Assembly (NCBI GenBank): GCA_023441625.1
Contig: JAEZOA010000129.1
Coordinates: forward strand, 1 to 32,362
Length of the DNA stretch: 32,362 bases
Reading direction: 5' to 3'
Source of the DNA: Bacillota bacterium
Lineage (GTDB): Bacteria; Bacillota; Clostridia; Acetivibrionales; DSM-1351
This document shows positions 16,003 to 24,942 of this stretch, piece after piece. The notes beneath the pieces are model-generated. The model did no database searches. It was not told the DNA's origin and saw nothing but the letters and a program-made list of their open reading frames with translations. Each line of letters starts with the position of its first letter. The first letter of the stretch is position 1. The position numbers and the translations under genes were made by a program.

Positions 16003-17085
16003 TTATAAACACTCCCTTAATGCCAGCTCCAATCGTGTAAGGCACGTTTTTCCCATCTCAGAATTTCTTAATTTTTCATAGCTTGGATCCAAAATAAGAG
16101 CCTTGTAATAACTTAATCTTATATCATCACATACATCTGTTGTTGCTGTTACTATATTATCTGCTATATCTTTGAAATAAATAGACTTGCTATATTCACT
16201 ACTAATATTAATAATCTCATCAATATACCTGCAAAAACACTCTTCAGCCTTTTTGTTATCTTCCATCAGAACATAGGTGTCTAACAGAAGCTGTGAAGGA
16301 CAATTTAAAGTATTGCCTATTGTTTGGACTATTGTATAATAGCCTTTGGCATATTTTAAAGCCATTTCAAGATTTTTTTGTTTACAAACTACTTTATAAA
16401 GGGTGTGAATATCACCCAGTATATGTTGAAAATTCCGTAGCAAATTCCGTTCTGCTGCCTGCAATGACTTATTATACTCCCCTTTTCTCAGAAACACAGT
16501 TGGTAAAATGTATTCTCCACTATATTGCTGTTTGGGCAGTTTTTCCAATAACTTCTCTGCCTCATCAAGTCTTTTCACTCCCATATACCTTGTAGCTACA
16601 CAAAAAGTAGCCGCCATTCTAATATCAGCATCTACCGAATTCATCAAATCTTCCAGAAGCTCTGTTGTTTTTGTTAGAATAACCTCATACTCTTCCTCTG
16701 AATAATCCTCGGTCACAGTAAAAGCCAACATTTGGGCATTCATTGCAATCTCTAGCTTTAAGTAATCAGAATTAGGATATTGCTTCAATAATTCAAAACC
16801 CTTTTCCATTCCGCTTCGGAAGCCTTCCTTTTTGCTTACCTCTCTCACATCTTCAAGTATTTTATCTGCTTCTTCTTGTGTTAATTCTGATTTGTAAGAA
16901 AACAATTCATCTATGGTTACTTTAAAATAACGAGCTATTGGAGCTAATAGAGTAATATCAGGCATTGTAGTGCCAGTCTCCCATTTGCTGACTGCTGGGG
17001 TAGATACACCTATTGCATTTGCTAACTGCTCTTGCGTAATGTTTTTTTCTTTTCTTAATTTATAAATCTTTTTACCTATATTCAA
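16003..17085 (-). CDS. XRE-family helix-turn-helix regulator with TPR-like repeats
   Basis: The 360-residue protein begins with a Cro/C1-type HTH (MNIGKKIYKLRKEKNITQEQLANAIGVS, then VSKWETGTTMPDITLLAPIARYF). The rest is alpha-helical with TPR-like helix pairs (residues ~85-350). This is the architecture of many clostridial regulators that sense peptides or protein partners. No transmembrane segment is seen. The start is TTG with AGGGGAT 8 bases upstream; no nearby ATG fits the HTH start. A truncated, rearranged copy of its 3' end lies at 14813-14911, and a foreign gene fragment abuts its stop codon, so its 3' flank has been rearranged. Confidence 0.85.
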   Translation of the reverse strand: MNIGKKIYKLRKEKNITQEQLANAIGVSTPAVSKWETGTTMPDITLLAPIARYFKVTIDELFSYKSELTQEEADKILEDVREVSKKEGFRSGMEKGFELLKQYPNSDYLKLEIAMNAQMLAFTVTEDYSEEEYEVILTKTTELLEDLMNSVDADIRMAATFCVATRYMGVKRLDEAEKLLEKLPKQQYSGEYILPTVFLRKGEYNKSLQAAERNLLRNFQHILGDIHTLYKVVCKQKNLEMALKYAKGYYTIVQTIGNTLNCPSQLLLDTYVLMEDNKKAEECFCRYIDEIINISSEYSKSIYFKDIADNIVTATTDVCDDIRLSYYKALILDPSYEKLRNSEMGKTCLTRLELALRECL

Positions 17086-17274
17086 TGCTAAATATCCCCT
17101 TCATGAATACGAATAATAGCTTCAAATTAAGTATATAGAATACTTTCATCCATTTCAATGGAGTTTTTGTTAATTTATGGGCTAAATAAATTAACTGTGA
17201 GGAAAACTAATCAAGCAAACCCATTAATTAACTCCAATAATTTCATGTATCAATTCTCATAACAAATTGCTCTA

Positions 17275-18195
17275 TTATTCCATAAAATACTTGACTAATT
17301 CATTGTAACTATCCTGTGCAGAATAACAGGTATCCGTCAAATATCCCTTTTCTACCGAAAACTCTTTTAGCCCTCGATAGTAGAATAATTTATGTTGCTC
17401 ACCAATAATTAATGGCACTATTCCATATTTCAAGCATTCCTTGAACATAATCATCCGCCCCACCCTTCCATTTCCATCTTGAAACGGATGAATAGACTCA
17501 AACTTATAGTGAAATTCAATGATATCCTCAAATTGCACATTAGAAATTTGGTTATAATCTATTAATAGTTTTGCCATCTCTCCTTTTACCTTGGATGGAG
17601 CAACCGTTTTTTTATCTCCTATCATATTTGGCCTATTCTTATAATCACCTACGTTAAACCAATCTTTCCTACTATCCGAAGTATTACTTTTAATATATTT
17701 ATGAAATTCTTTAATTATTTCTTCCGTCAATTTTGCATCTGCTACTTCTAACATATAATTAAAACATTGAAAATGGTTGATGGCTTCTATTATATCATCA
17801 ACAGAAGTTGCTTCATCCTCTTTAGGCGCAATTGTATTTGTTTCATAAATATATCTCGTCTGATCTTCCGACAATCTACTTCCTTCAATACGATTCGAAT
17901 TATATGCTAATTTGACTTGCGTTTGATGATATAAACCTCCTTTCAATTTCATTCGCTTCTCTTCTCTTAACAGCTTCAATAAAGGACTGCAGTCATTCTT
18001 ACCTATTTCCATAATATCTCCGGGTTGACAATTTAAAACTTCACATATATCCTCTATTATTTTTAATGAAACCTTTTCATTTTTCGATAATTTTGCCATT
18101 GTAGTTGATGACATTCCGATACGCTTTTGTAGTTCTGTTTTTGATATGTTCTTTTCTGAAAGTAATTCAAATAATTTTGAATATTTTAATGACAT
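17275..18195 (-). CDS. Fic-domain protein with N-terminal XRE helix-turn-helix
   Basis: The 306-residue protein joins an N-terminal Cro/C1-type HTH (about residues 1-65) to a Fic domain. The Fic core HPFQDGNGRVGR is intact, with catalytic His and the nucleotide-anchoring loop, so AMPylation (transfer of AMP or another nucleotide group to a protein hydroxyl) is expected. An inhibitory-helix motif SNRIEGS (S/TxxxE-G/N type) lies before the core on the N-terminal side, marking a class II, self-inhibited Fic. The HTH suggests autoregulation. Its target is unknown. The start is ATG 18195 with AGGTGG 9 bases upstream; a GTG at 18204 lies directly against that site. Confidence 0.9.
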   Translation of the reverse strand: MSLKYSKLFELLSEKNISKTELQKRIGMSSTTMAKLSKNEKVSLKIIEDICEVLNCQPGDIMEIGKNDCSPLLKLLREEKRMKLKGGLYHQTQVKLAYNSNRIEGSRLSEDQTRYIYETNTIAPKEDEATSVDDIIEAINHFQCFNYMLEVADAKLTEEIIKEFHKYIKSNTSDSRKDWFNVGDYKNRPNMIGDKKTVAPSKVKGEMAKLLIDYNQISNVQFEDIIEFHYKFESIHPFQDGNGRVGRMIMFKECLKYGIVPLIIGEQHKLFYYRGLKEFSVEKGYLTDTCYSAQDSYNELVKYFME

Positions 18196-18387
18196 TTCTA
18201 TCACCCACCTTGTAAACAGTATAACACATATCTTTATAAATATAAAGTTTTATTACATTTTCTTTATAATTGTCTCTATATAATTATTATGTTTTAAGAT
18301 TGTCATATAAAAAAATTGATATTATATTAAAGTAAATACCATCAAAGTCATTAAAGAAAAGTCGTTTGGCAAAAGAGGTAGAGAAAT

Positions 18388-18759
18388 TTACCTAACTCTT
18401 TCTGTCTTTGTAATAACAAAGCCATTACACTGGTATAACGACAGTGCTTTTTCATTCCATCTAGCAACATGAATTATAATCGGTTCTTCACTGTATTTTC
18501 TAATATGACCCATTGCCCAAAGCAATAATTTTTTTCCAATACCTTAATTCTGATACTTTTTGTTAACCACCAAATCATCAATTTCTTTTCCATAACAGGC
18601 AACACTTCCTACAATAATTTCATCTTGTAACAGCAAGAAAATATCCTTAATTTTATCTTTTATTTGCTCAAAATCCGAATAGAAATTATATGGATCTTTC
18701 TCCCCAATCTTGATTGATATAATAGAGTTAATTATACTAGTTACTCCCGTAATATCCAA
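18388..18759 (-). pseudogene. GNAT acetyltransferase gene interrupted by an in-frame TAA
   Basis: Two pieces of one GNAT protein lie in the same frame, separated only by TAA at 18546-18544. The first part ends in CYGKEIDDLVVNKKYQN. After the stop the frame goes on GIGKKLLLWAMGHIRKY, then IIIHVARWNEKALSLY and NGFVITKTERVR, ending at TAA 18390-18388. The stop falls where the acetyl-CoA-binding QxxGxG/A motif normally has Gln (YQNQGIGKK), so a single CAA to TAA change explains it. The N-terminus is short and begins at a TTG without a clear ribosome binding site, so the 5' end may be damaged as well. Confidence 0.8.
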
Positions 18760-19072
18760 ACGTTATTTGCATTCAACACCATACAATTCATAAAATATCG
18801 AAAATATGCAGAAGTACGCTCAATTGCGACACCACAAAAAATCAAAGCCCCGAAACGCTGTGTATTCGGGACTTTTGTAAACTTTGAAATTATCTCTATT
18901 ATAACCGAGGTATGGATTAACATTGTTCAAATGCACTATATATTGTACTATTTTCAACACCCTTAGCACTATATTTTTATATTTCAAGGGCTTATATCTC
19001 TGACCATGTGTAAATTGTTTAAAATGGCTTATGACTCCATGTGTCATCGGCAGGGGTACAGTTTGATTCCTC
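18760..19072. other. Intergenic region, no convincing gene
   Basis: Between the broken GNAT gene and the WG-repeat gene there are only short overlapping open frames without ribosome binding sites or recognisable domains. The one structured element is the terminator-like hairpin at 18836-18877. Confidence 0.6.
18836..18877 (-). terminator. Terminator-like hairpin downstream of the WG-repeat gene
   Basis: CAAAGCCCCGAA (18843-18854) pairs with TTCGGGACTTTTG (18865-18877) with minor mismatches. On the minus strand a six-T run follows at 18841-18836. It lies about 200 bases beyond the WG-repeat gene stop and would end that transcript. Confidence 0.6.
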
Positions 19073-21868
19073 TTAATTTGCCGGAGTAAAGACTACCTTT
19101 GCGTGATCAGGTGCAGAGCCTGTGTGGGTCCAAACAATGACTTTCGTACCATTGTCTTTCTTTTCACCGCTTGCGTTAACAATCAGCTTTTGTTTGCCAT
19201 AATCTCTGATTGTGCAGAAGGAAGAATATTTGTTGATTCGCCACGCATGGGCAAGGTTTGACGATTGCAACTGATCTCCGTCCTTTGATGATACCTGTTT
19301 GATATAGGTTCCGTCATAAGAAATCGTGTACATAGGTCCACGGTCTTCTATGTAGTTTATCAACTTTACAGTGAACGGCTTATCAGGTTTTTTGTCCGAA
19401 AGTTCCAATCTGTAATCACCACCTTCACCTACAGGATAAAGGTACTTACCAAAGATTTGCATATAATAATCTCCGGTTCTCACAATACTACTTTCCTTCT
19501 CTTTTAACACCATTACATCAAAGGTATCAACCTTTTTGTCATTATACCGAACTTCAACCGTTTTAATTCCGCTGGTTGTAAATGCTCCGCCTTGCGTCAG
19601 TTCCACCGTACCCGATGTGTAAAACTTAAGCTTTGAATTATCAACGATGCTACGAACCCCATTCTCATCTTGATAATGTACAATAAGACCAGTAATATCA
19701 AAGCCGTCGCCTATCAAATAAACCCGACCTTCCGGATACGCAACAATAAAGCCTCTGGCATTTATTGGCTCAGGTACAGGTTTGACATAGGTTGTGGCGG
19801 GCAACTTGCCCCCTATTTTTAATCTTGAGGCGTTGATTGATCCAACTTTGCCGTCTTTCACCACAAGTGTGTAGGTTGATGCATCTTCTGCTCTGGAAAA
19901 TACAATTCGTCCGTCTGGTCCAAATATATAGTTATACGTGTTACTAAACAAACCACGACTCATTGTGCCTATATTCAAATAGGTGGGGGTTACTTGTTTC
20001 CCGGTATCCATATCAAACAGAGCTTTCAAGCTATTGCCAACCTGAAAAGGCACTGTACCCCCAATACCTCCAAAACCATTTTCCACAAAACGGGAATTGT
20101 TAATACTTCCGGTGAGAATGCATGGAGTGGTAATTTTGAAGGTGTTTAAGTTATATATTCCATATTTTCCGGTGGCGTAATCTTGTATATTGATGTAACC
20201 ATCCTCGCCCCACTCGATAGAGCGATAGTTACATGGCAAGAGCACTTTGCCTGAAGTATCAACCATACCCCATTTGCCGTTCTTCTTTATCGTGGCATAT
20301 GGGCTTGTTGTGTTTAACCAAGCAGAGTAATTTATCTCTTCATACTCGAAGGGAAGGATTATCTTACCATTTACATTGACAAGTCCCCATTTGCTGCCTT
20401 TTTTCACCCAAAGGGTGTCTTTTTCACTGACCAAGGTAGCTCCAGAGCCTTTCAGGTTTTCGTGGGTATAAGATTTACCAGTCTTTACTGAAGTAACACC
20501 TTTAATAGATGATATATTACTGTGATCATCAGCATCACCCATGATAACATAACCATTCACAGGAATAACGTTTGCTCGTTTTTCTGTTGCGGAAATCTTC
20601 GTCCCATTCGGCCGATAAACAGGTTCATAGACCCCTCCGTAAAACACCTTACTCTTGGAGTCATACTCCAAAAAATTAAGAGTACCAAAAGGGATGATTA
20701 CCTTGTTGCTGAGGTTTATAACACCTTTCTTAGCGGCGGATTCTTTGAAACCGTCGTAGCCGCACTTATATGTTATAGCCAAGGACAGTTCAGGAATGAT
20801 CTGTATTTGGGCACCCGAAGGATACCATCCTACTGCGGAGTTACCCCAAACGCCTCCATGATATTGCGCAGGCACAAGAATGCCTTTCGGTCCGACAATG
20901 CCAGACTCAAGGTGGGATTTATAGATAATCTCGTCGCCCATATCCGTTTTCATACGCAGCCTTTTTGTCGAGAGCTGGTCGTAAACCATATACTGCCCTA
21001 CCTGTGGATATGCGCTAGTAATTGAGGGAGTAATATTAAAAGGATATGGTCCTCCAGAAAGGACTTCCTTGCCGTTTTTATCAATAATTTGAGCGTAAAT
21101 CAGCGTTCTCGTATTGCTGTGACGGGAGTAGGTACACTCTTCGGTGACATTTACCATCTTCCCTGTAGGCACCAGTGTGTATCCCTTGTAGAAATCAAAA
21201 GCCGAGGCATACCGGCCCTCACCGATATCGGGCATAAAGAATCCATGCAAAGAACCGCCCGCGGGTTGTGCTAAATATTCGTAACCATCAGGTAAGGCAT
21301 ACTTATTTGGTGCAACAATCTCTCTGCCTTTCTCTAGGTTCCAATAGCCAAGGTAGGTCTTTCCGTTTACTTTTTTAGCAATACGGCTGACGCCCTCCGA
21401 CGGTAGCCCTACTGCGTCATAGGTACAGGGAATAACTTCCTTGCCCGTACTGTCAAGCAATCCCATTTTCCCATTCCGTGTTGCCTGAACATATCCGTCA
21501 ACGAATATGCTTTCGGTTTTTTTATTTTGGTTTGTTTCTTTTATCTCATTATAATCTTTGTGCCAGTAGTATGCCTCTATCTCTTCATAGATTGGCTGTG
21601 CGGCGAAGGCCCCGTTCATGCCAACAAGCCCGTATTTGTCTCCCACAGCTACCTTGCGTAGCCCTGAATCAAAGAAAACCTTGAGGGTCTTTTGATACTC
21701 GGATGTAGTGCCGAGCCATGTAACATCACTGTCATAGTAGTTTTCAGCCCCAGATGTATTGCTCGACTTGGCAGTGAGCGTACTACTGTCCGCTGCCATT
21801 GCCAAAACCGGCAGTAGAGTCATTATCATACACATGATGAGCAAAATACTCATAAGTCGTTTTATCAT
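19073..21868 (-). CDS. Secreted WG-repeat protein with bacterial Ig-like and C-terminal domains
   Basis: The 931-residue protein has a clear signal peptide (MIKRLMSILLIMCMIMTLLP, cleavage likely after AMA near residue 25), so it is exported. WG (KWG-type) repeats fill residues ~45-660: DKYGLVGMNG, RNGKMGLLDSTG, KKGSKWGLVNVNG, KNGKWGMVDTSG and TGKYGIYNLN are examples. Residues ~700-790 resemble a Big_3-type Ig-like domain (GDGFDITGLIVHYQDENG, then TSGIKTVEVRYND). The last ~130 residues look like a beta-rich, ricin-like fold. There is no cell-wall anchor motif. It may act in surface or extracellular binding; the ligand is unknown. The start ATG follows AGGAGG. Its base composition is somewhat richer in G+C than neighbouring accessory genes. 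Confidence 0.85.
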   Translation of the reverse strand: MIKRLMSILLIMCMIMTLLPVLAMAADSSTLTAKSSNTSGAENYYDSDVTWLGTTSEYQKTLKVFFDSGLRKVAVGDKYGLVGMNGAFAAQPIYEEIEAYYWHKDYNEIKETNQNKKTESIFVDGYVQATRNGKMGLLDSTGKEVIPCTYDAVGLPSEGVSRIAKKVNGKTYLGYWNLEKGREIVAPNKYALPDGYEYLAQPAGGSLHGFFMPDIGEGRYASAFDFYKGYTLVPTGKMVNVTEECTYSRHSNTRTLIYAQIIDKNGKEVLSGGPYPFNITPSITSAYPQVGQYMVYDQLSTKRLRMKTDMGDEIIYKSHLESGIVGPKGILVPAQYHGGVWGNSAVGWYPSGAQIQIIPELSLAITYKCGYDGFKESAAKKGVINLSNKVIIPFGTLNFLEYDSKSKVFYGGVYEPVYRPNGTKISATEKRANVIPVNGYVIMGDADDHSNISSIKGVTSVKTGKSYTHENLKGSGATLVSEKDTLWVKKGSKWGLVNVNGKIILPFEYEEINYSAWLNTTSPYATIKKNGKWGMVDTSGKVLLPCNYRSIEWGEDGYINIQDYATGKYGIYNLNTFKITTPCILTGSINNSRFVENGFGGIGGTVPFQVGNSLKALFDMDTGKQVTPTYLNIGTMSRGLFSNTYNYIFGPDGRIVFSRAEDASTYTLVVKDGKVGSINASRLKIGGKLPATTYVKPVPEPINARGFIVAYPEGRVYLIGDGFDITGLIVHYQDENGVRSIVDNSKLKFYTSGTVELTQGGAFTTSGIKTVEVRYNDKKVDTFDVMVLKEKESSIVRTGDYYMQIFGKYLYPVGEGGDYRLELSDKKPDKPFTVKLINYIEDRGPMYTISYDGTYIKQVSSKDGDQLQSSNLAHAWRINKYSSFCTIRDYGKQKLIVNASGEKKDNGTKVIVWTHTGSAPDHAKVVFTPAN

Positions 21869-21977
21869 ATTTTGTTCCTCCTATTCCGATTTTGTTGCTT
21901 AAGCGAAGAAAGTCACTTACCCTCATGCTTATTCTACCACAAACTCCAAAAAAAAACAGTCAGTTGTATGAAACATG

Positions 21978-22012
21978 ATTTTTCTGACATGAATCGTTTA
22001 TTTTTTTGACAT
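21978..22012 (-). promoter_or_regulatory. Direct repeats upstream of the WG-repeat gene, candidate activator sites
   Basis: On the minus strand ATGTCAAAAAAAT (22012-22000) and ATGTCAGAAAAAT (21990-21978) are a direct repeat with a 22-base period, two helical turns. They lie upstream of a possible -10 element TAGAAT near 21937-21932. Such spacing is used by LytTR-type and other response regulators. No regulator gene is adjacent. Confidence 0.35.
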
Positions 22013-22049
22013 TAACATGGGTGTCGAGCATTCAATTTCTATATTAAGC

Positions 22050-22151
22050 TTAACTAGGGGAGCCAAAGGATAGGAGGAGCCCTAATGCTTCAAATTGATA
22101 CATGCTGATGGCATCATCGAATAGGAGGTAGCTGATTATTTCAGCTAGCGA
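22050..22151. repeat. 102-bp direct repeat, left copy
   Basis: This 102-base sequence, from TTAACTAGGGGAGCC to TTTCAGCTAGCGA, recurs at 32004-32105 in the same orientation with one base difference (G/T at the 19th base). On the minus strand its first 32 bases correspond to domain VI and the end (TATTCGAT) of a group II intron; the rest would be exon flank. Here domain V is missing, and the eCIS ATPase relic abuts it directly. Confidence 0.92.
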
Positions 22152-23531
22152 CCAAGTGAACGGAATTTTACTTGGTTACAAATTTCTTTCAATTGAGCCA
22201 TTTGATCAGTTGGAAGCACTAGCATATCCCATGTATAAGTCTTTTTAATCTTTGAAGATAACTTATTCAGTTTTCTATTTGATTGGGTATAGCAGGCAGT
22301 ATTCAAGTCATCTAGCCCTATTTGACCATTGCTTTTTCCATTCCAGACTGAATTACTTTCTCCTAGCTTAAGAACTGCCTGAATCTGCCCGTGCAAATCT
22401 GAAATTACCAGAAAAATCTCCTATATCAACTGATTGCTCTAATATGTAATTCTGACTGAAATTTTTCCAATAGCTCTTTCGTTGGCTTACTTTGGGGAAT
22501 ACTCTTCAACCATTTGAAGAAGGTTTGTTAATTTCTCTTTATATCTTCCATCCTCAGCCAGTATTAAGCCGAATTTTTCCAGACAAAGTGCTGTGTGTCC
22601 TATCATTAGCTGGCGTCCAAGTAATCGTAATATTTCATCAAAATATATTTCTGAAAAAGCATCTTTTCTAAATCTGCAATAATCAAAGGTATTTCAAGGC
22701 AACTACAAACTGTTATTGCATGTTCCTTTTTGCCTGCTCCATTTGGCCCGTTAAAATAAAATATTTGCTTGCTGGCATATTCTTTGTTTTGCCGATAATA
22801 GTTTACATAACGAATGATATTGTTTTCCACATTAGTATGTATAATTTCTTTTTTGTATTGTCCGGTAAAACCATTTCTGCTACATTTGCTAAACGTGCAT
22901 CAAGCAACTGAGCATTCAGCAAGAAATTTACAACCCATTCATCCAGCTTCAAATGGCGTGCAATCATTGGTATACGCCTATCACTTATATCACCCTGTAG
23001 CTCCATTAAGTACCTTATTAACGGAGCCTGCGGATCGAAGTAATATCGAGCTGTTATTTTTTCACTTTCTGTTCTTGTAAGTATCTCTAATATTAGGTCA
23101 ATGCTAGGACTCTTTACTGTTATATCATCCTGAAAGCAGCCAAATATCTTTTCATATTTTCTGTTGATTTCAGGCAATAGGCAGATTATAATGCAATACT
23201 CTTCAAATGAGCTTAGTCCAAGCAGCTTAGAAATATATGGCACAGATAGATGAATACCATTGCTTAAACTAGCTTCAAGCTTTTGTGCTATTACATTATT
23301 TAGCTCCGCTAATTCAGCTTCTATAAGACCTTTATCATATTGTTCATAACCATTACCATTGAGTAAACTATATATCACATCTACTGCTGGAGCATTGCTA
23401 ATATATGAATTTGAATCATTATTTTCATTTTCAGTCTGTCCATCTGATAACATATATAGTTTTAGCAACAAATCCATACGCTTGAATTCATCTGTTAAAT
23501 GCTCCCAGCTTGACATGTACATATCTACCAT
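22145..23531 (-). pseudogene. Relic of the eCIS-associated AAA+ ATPase
   Basis: Several frames join into one protein of the ATPase family found in extracellular contractile injection systems. The intact first part (22803-23531) has LLGLSSFEEYCIIICLLPE, GCFQDDITVKSPSIDLILE and LIRYLMEL, then LKLDEWVVNFLLN, typical of its N-terminal region. A base lost from an A-run near 22848 shifts into FYFNGPNGAGKKEHA (first, degenerate P-loop). A T lost near 22656 shifts into FDEILRLLGRQ and ALCLEKFGLILAEDGRYKEK. A deletion near 22490 leads to QRKSYWKNFSQNY, and another shift near 22396 gives GQIQAVLKLGES, then ACYTQSNRKLNKLSSKI and WDMLVLPTDQMAQLKEICNQ. It is cut by the 102-bp repeat before the second, catalytic AAA+ domain, so it cannot be functional. 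Confidence 0.85.
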
Positions 23532-23900
23532 TTCACACTCTCCCGATTTCCTAATCTTGCACTATATCTTGCTTATTACGGTGAATCAAATATCTTATAC
23601 TAATTGCATTTAAAATATGGAATACAGTATCTGCTAATTACATTTAAAATGTGGAATTCAGTATCTTCTACTAATTACATTTAAAATGTGGAATACAGTA
23701 TCTTTTACTAATTACATTTAAAATGTGGAATACAGTATCAAATTTTGGATTCACTTTTAATTAGCTGAACCTTTTATCTGATATTTGATGTCATTACCTT
23801 TTTTCGTTTTTCAATATATATGGTAACTGGCCGGTGATTTACAACTAAGTGGAAAAGTATTTTTAATTATTGTGATGATTATCACTAAACCTTTGTAAAC
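23331..23900. repeat. Segmental duplication, left copy (ATPase promoter and 5' end)
   Basis: From CTATAAGACC at 23331 through the ATPase start (23531) and about 370 bases upstream, the sequence is repeated at 29282-29825. The coding part is almost identical (71 codons, one Val/Glu change); the upstream part has diverged by substitutions and small gaps. Besides the 37-base repeats, the upstream gap 23532-23967 holds nothing else recognisable. Confidence 0.88.
23602..23746. repeat. Four tandem 37-base repeats with palindromic cores
   Basis: Four near-identical units begin at 23602 (34 bases), 23636, 23673 and 23710. Each contains ACATTTAAAATGT (or a close variant), a perfect dyad of 6-bp arms around one A, followed by GGAATACAGTATC. 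They lie 70-215 bases upstream of the ATPase start. There are no spacers between units, so this is not a CRISPR array. A decayed version with fewer units lies at 29557-29650. They look like iterated operator sites. Confidence 0.75.
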
Positions 23901-23967
23901 TAGACTTAATGCAAGCGAAACCTTATTGAACGGCACATAAATTCGGCTAAACTTGTCTCTATTTACC

Positions 23968-24210
23968 TCAACCGCACTTATGATTACTAAATTTAGCCTC
24001 AGTTTTCAGGCTCTTATCAATTACTTCAAGCAATATAATCAGATTTTTCAGCTTGAAATCTGATGTCCAAAGACCTTGAAAAAGTCTCCCATACTCAGCA
24101 TCACATAGTAGCTTATCCTCTGGACACTCATTTAAAGCTATGCCATTTTGTACTCTTACCTTCTTTAATAACTCTATAACGCTATTTAATTCACTGTTTA
24201 CTTCTTCCAT
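23968..24210 (-). CDS. Small hypothetical protein
   Basis: This 80-residue protein starts at an ATG preceded by AGGAGGAAAGCT, an excellent ribosome binding site, so it is probably real. It is mostly helical and acidic (MEEVNSELNSVIELLKKV, LKNLIILLEVIDKSLK). I do not recognise the family. It is upstream of the eCIS ATPase relic in the same direction and could be an old immunity or accessory gene of the island. Confidence 0.55.
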   Translation of the reverse strand: MEEVNSELNSVIELLKKVRVQNGIALNECPEDKLLCDAEYGRLFQGLWTSDFKLKNLIILLEVIDKSLKTEAKFSNHKCG

Positions 24211-24259
24211 TAGCTTTCCTCCTAATATAAGTTGATTGTTATAGAAAAACTTCTTTACA

Positions 24260-24364
24260 TCAGCGGCGTTTCAACGAGGCGGGAGATATTCTCACCGTCT
24301 GAAAACCAAGCGGCACCCGCAACTTATAGAAGTTGTGGACGTTTTCTTTCCTCGTTATTTTCAT
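24260..24364 (-). other. G+C-rich structured segment in a long intergenic region
   Basis: The gap 24211-24942 contains no convincing gene. This segment stands out as G+C-rich in AT-rich surroundings. It can fold into two hairpins: CAACTT-ATAG-AAGTTG near 24320-24335, and CGGGAGA-TAT-TCTCACCG near 24280-24297. On the minus strand it also encodes a 34-codon open frame (KLRVPLGFQTVRISPASL) that starts without a ribosome binding site. It may be a piece of a lost element or an RNA; nothing firmer can be said. Confidence 0.3.
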
Positions 24365-24726
24365 AATATAGGTAAGAATATCGCAGCCTTAATGCTCCAT
24401 TCCGCCTGATATAATTTAATTACTCACTTTTTACACGTTAAAAGTATGTCGATGCTCGAACTTACAATTTTTAATTTGGAAAGTTATTATTGCTTAAACC
24501 TAAAACTAACCGCCATATTGTCAAAAACAAATACAAATTCAAACCCAAACTGTGTTTAAACTGCTTAAAGAATGTGATTTGCAATAAAAACCGCAATCGC
24601 TTATATCATTTTTATTAACTCACTCGCATATAAAGTAAAATTGGGATGGGAATTACAACCGGAAATTTTGGGAAGTGATTGAGAATAAATTTTTTTGAAA
24701 CTTAAAAGAGTTATTATCTTTATACC

Positions 24727-24788
24727 TAAAAAATTGGAAGGATATTACTACATCAAAACATATAGTTTTAATGTAATAATATCCTTCC
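24727..24788 (-). terminator. Long-stem terminator after the GmrSD-type gene
   Basis: GGAAGGATATTA (24736-24747) pairs with TAATATCCTTCC at 24777-24788, with further pairs inside, and a T-run (24733-24727) follows on the minus strand. It is closely related in sequence to the hairpin at 29858-29915. Confidence 0.75.
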
Positions 24789-24942
24789 TTGAATTATGTA
24801 GTAGTCTTATTTGTGCTTTTAATTATAAATTCATAACAAACTTATCATCGCTTTTCTATAGAGTATATAAAGTATTTTTCAACTGTCTATGATAATGGTA
24901 TGTTATGGCATTAAATCATAAATAAAACAGCCAACACTTTGT

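Noticed and set aside
20522..21025. Plus-strand open frame of 167 codons opposite the WG-repeat gene
   Set aside because: It is a shadow of the real minus-strand gene; no ribosome binding site, no domain, and the composition follows the complementary codons.
23602..23746. Possible CRISPR array
   Set aside because: The repeats are contiguous with no variable spacers and no cas genes are near; they are tandem repeats with dyad cores.
24695..24892. Plus-strand open frame of 65 codons
   Set aside because: It runs through the terminator hairpin of the GmrSD-type gene and lacks a ribosome binding site.
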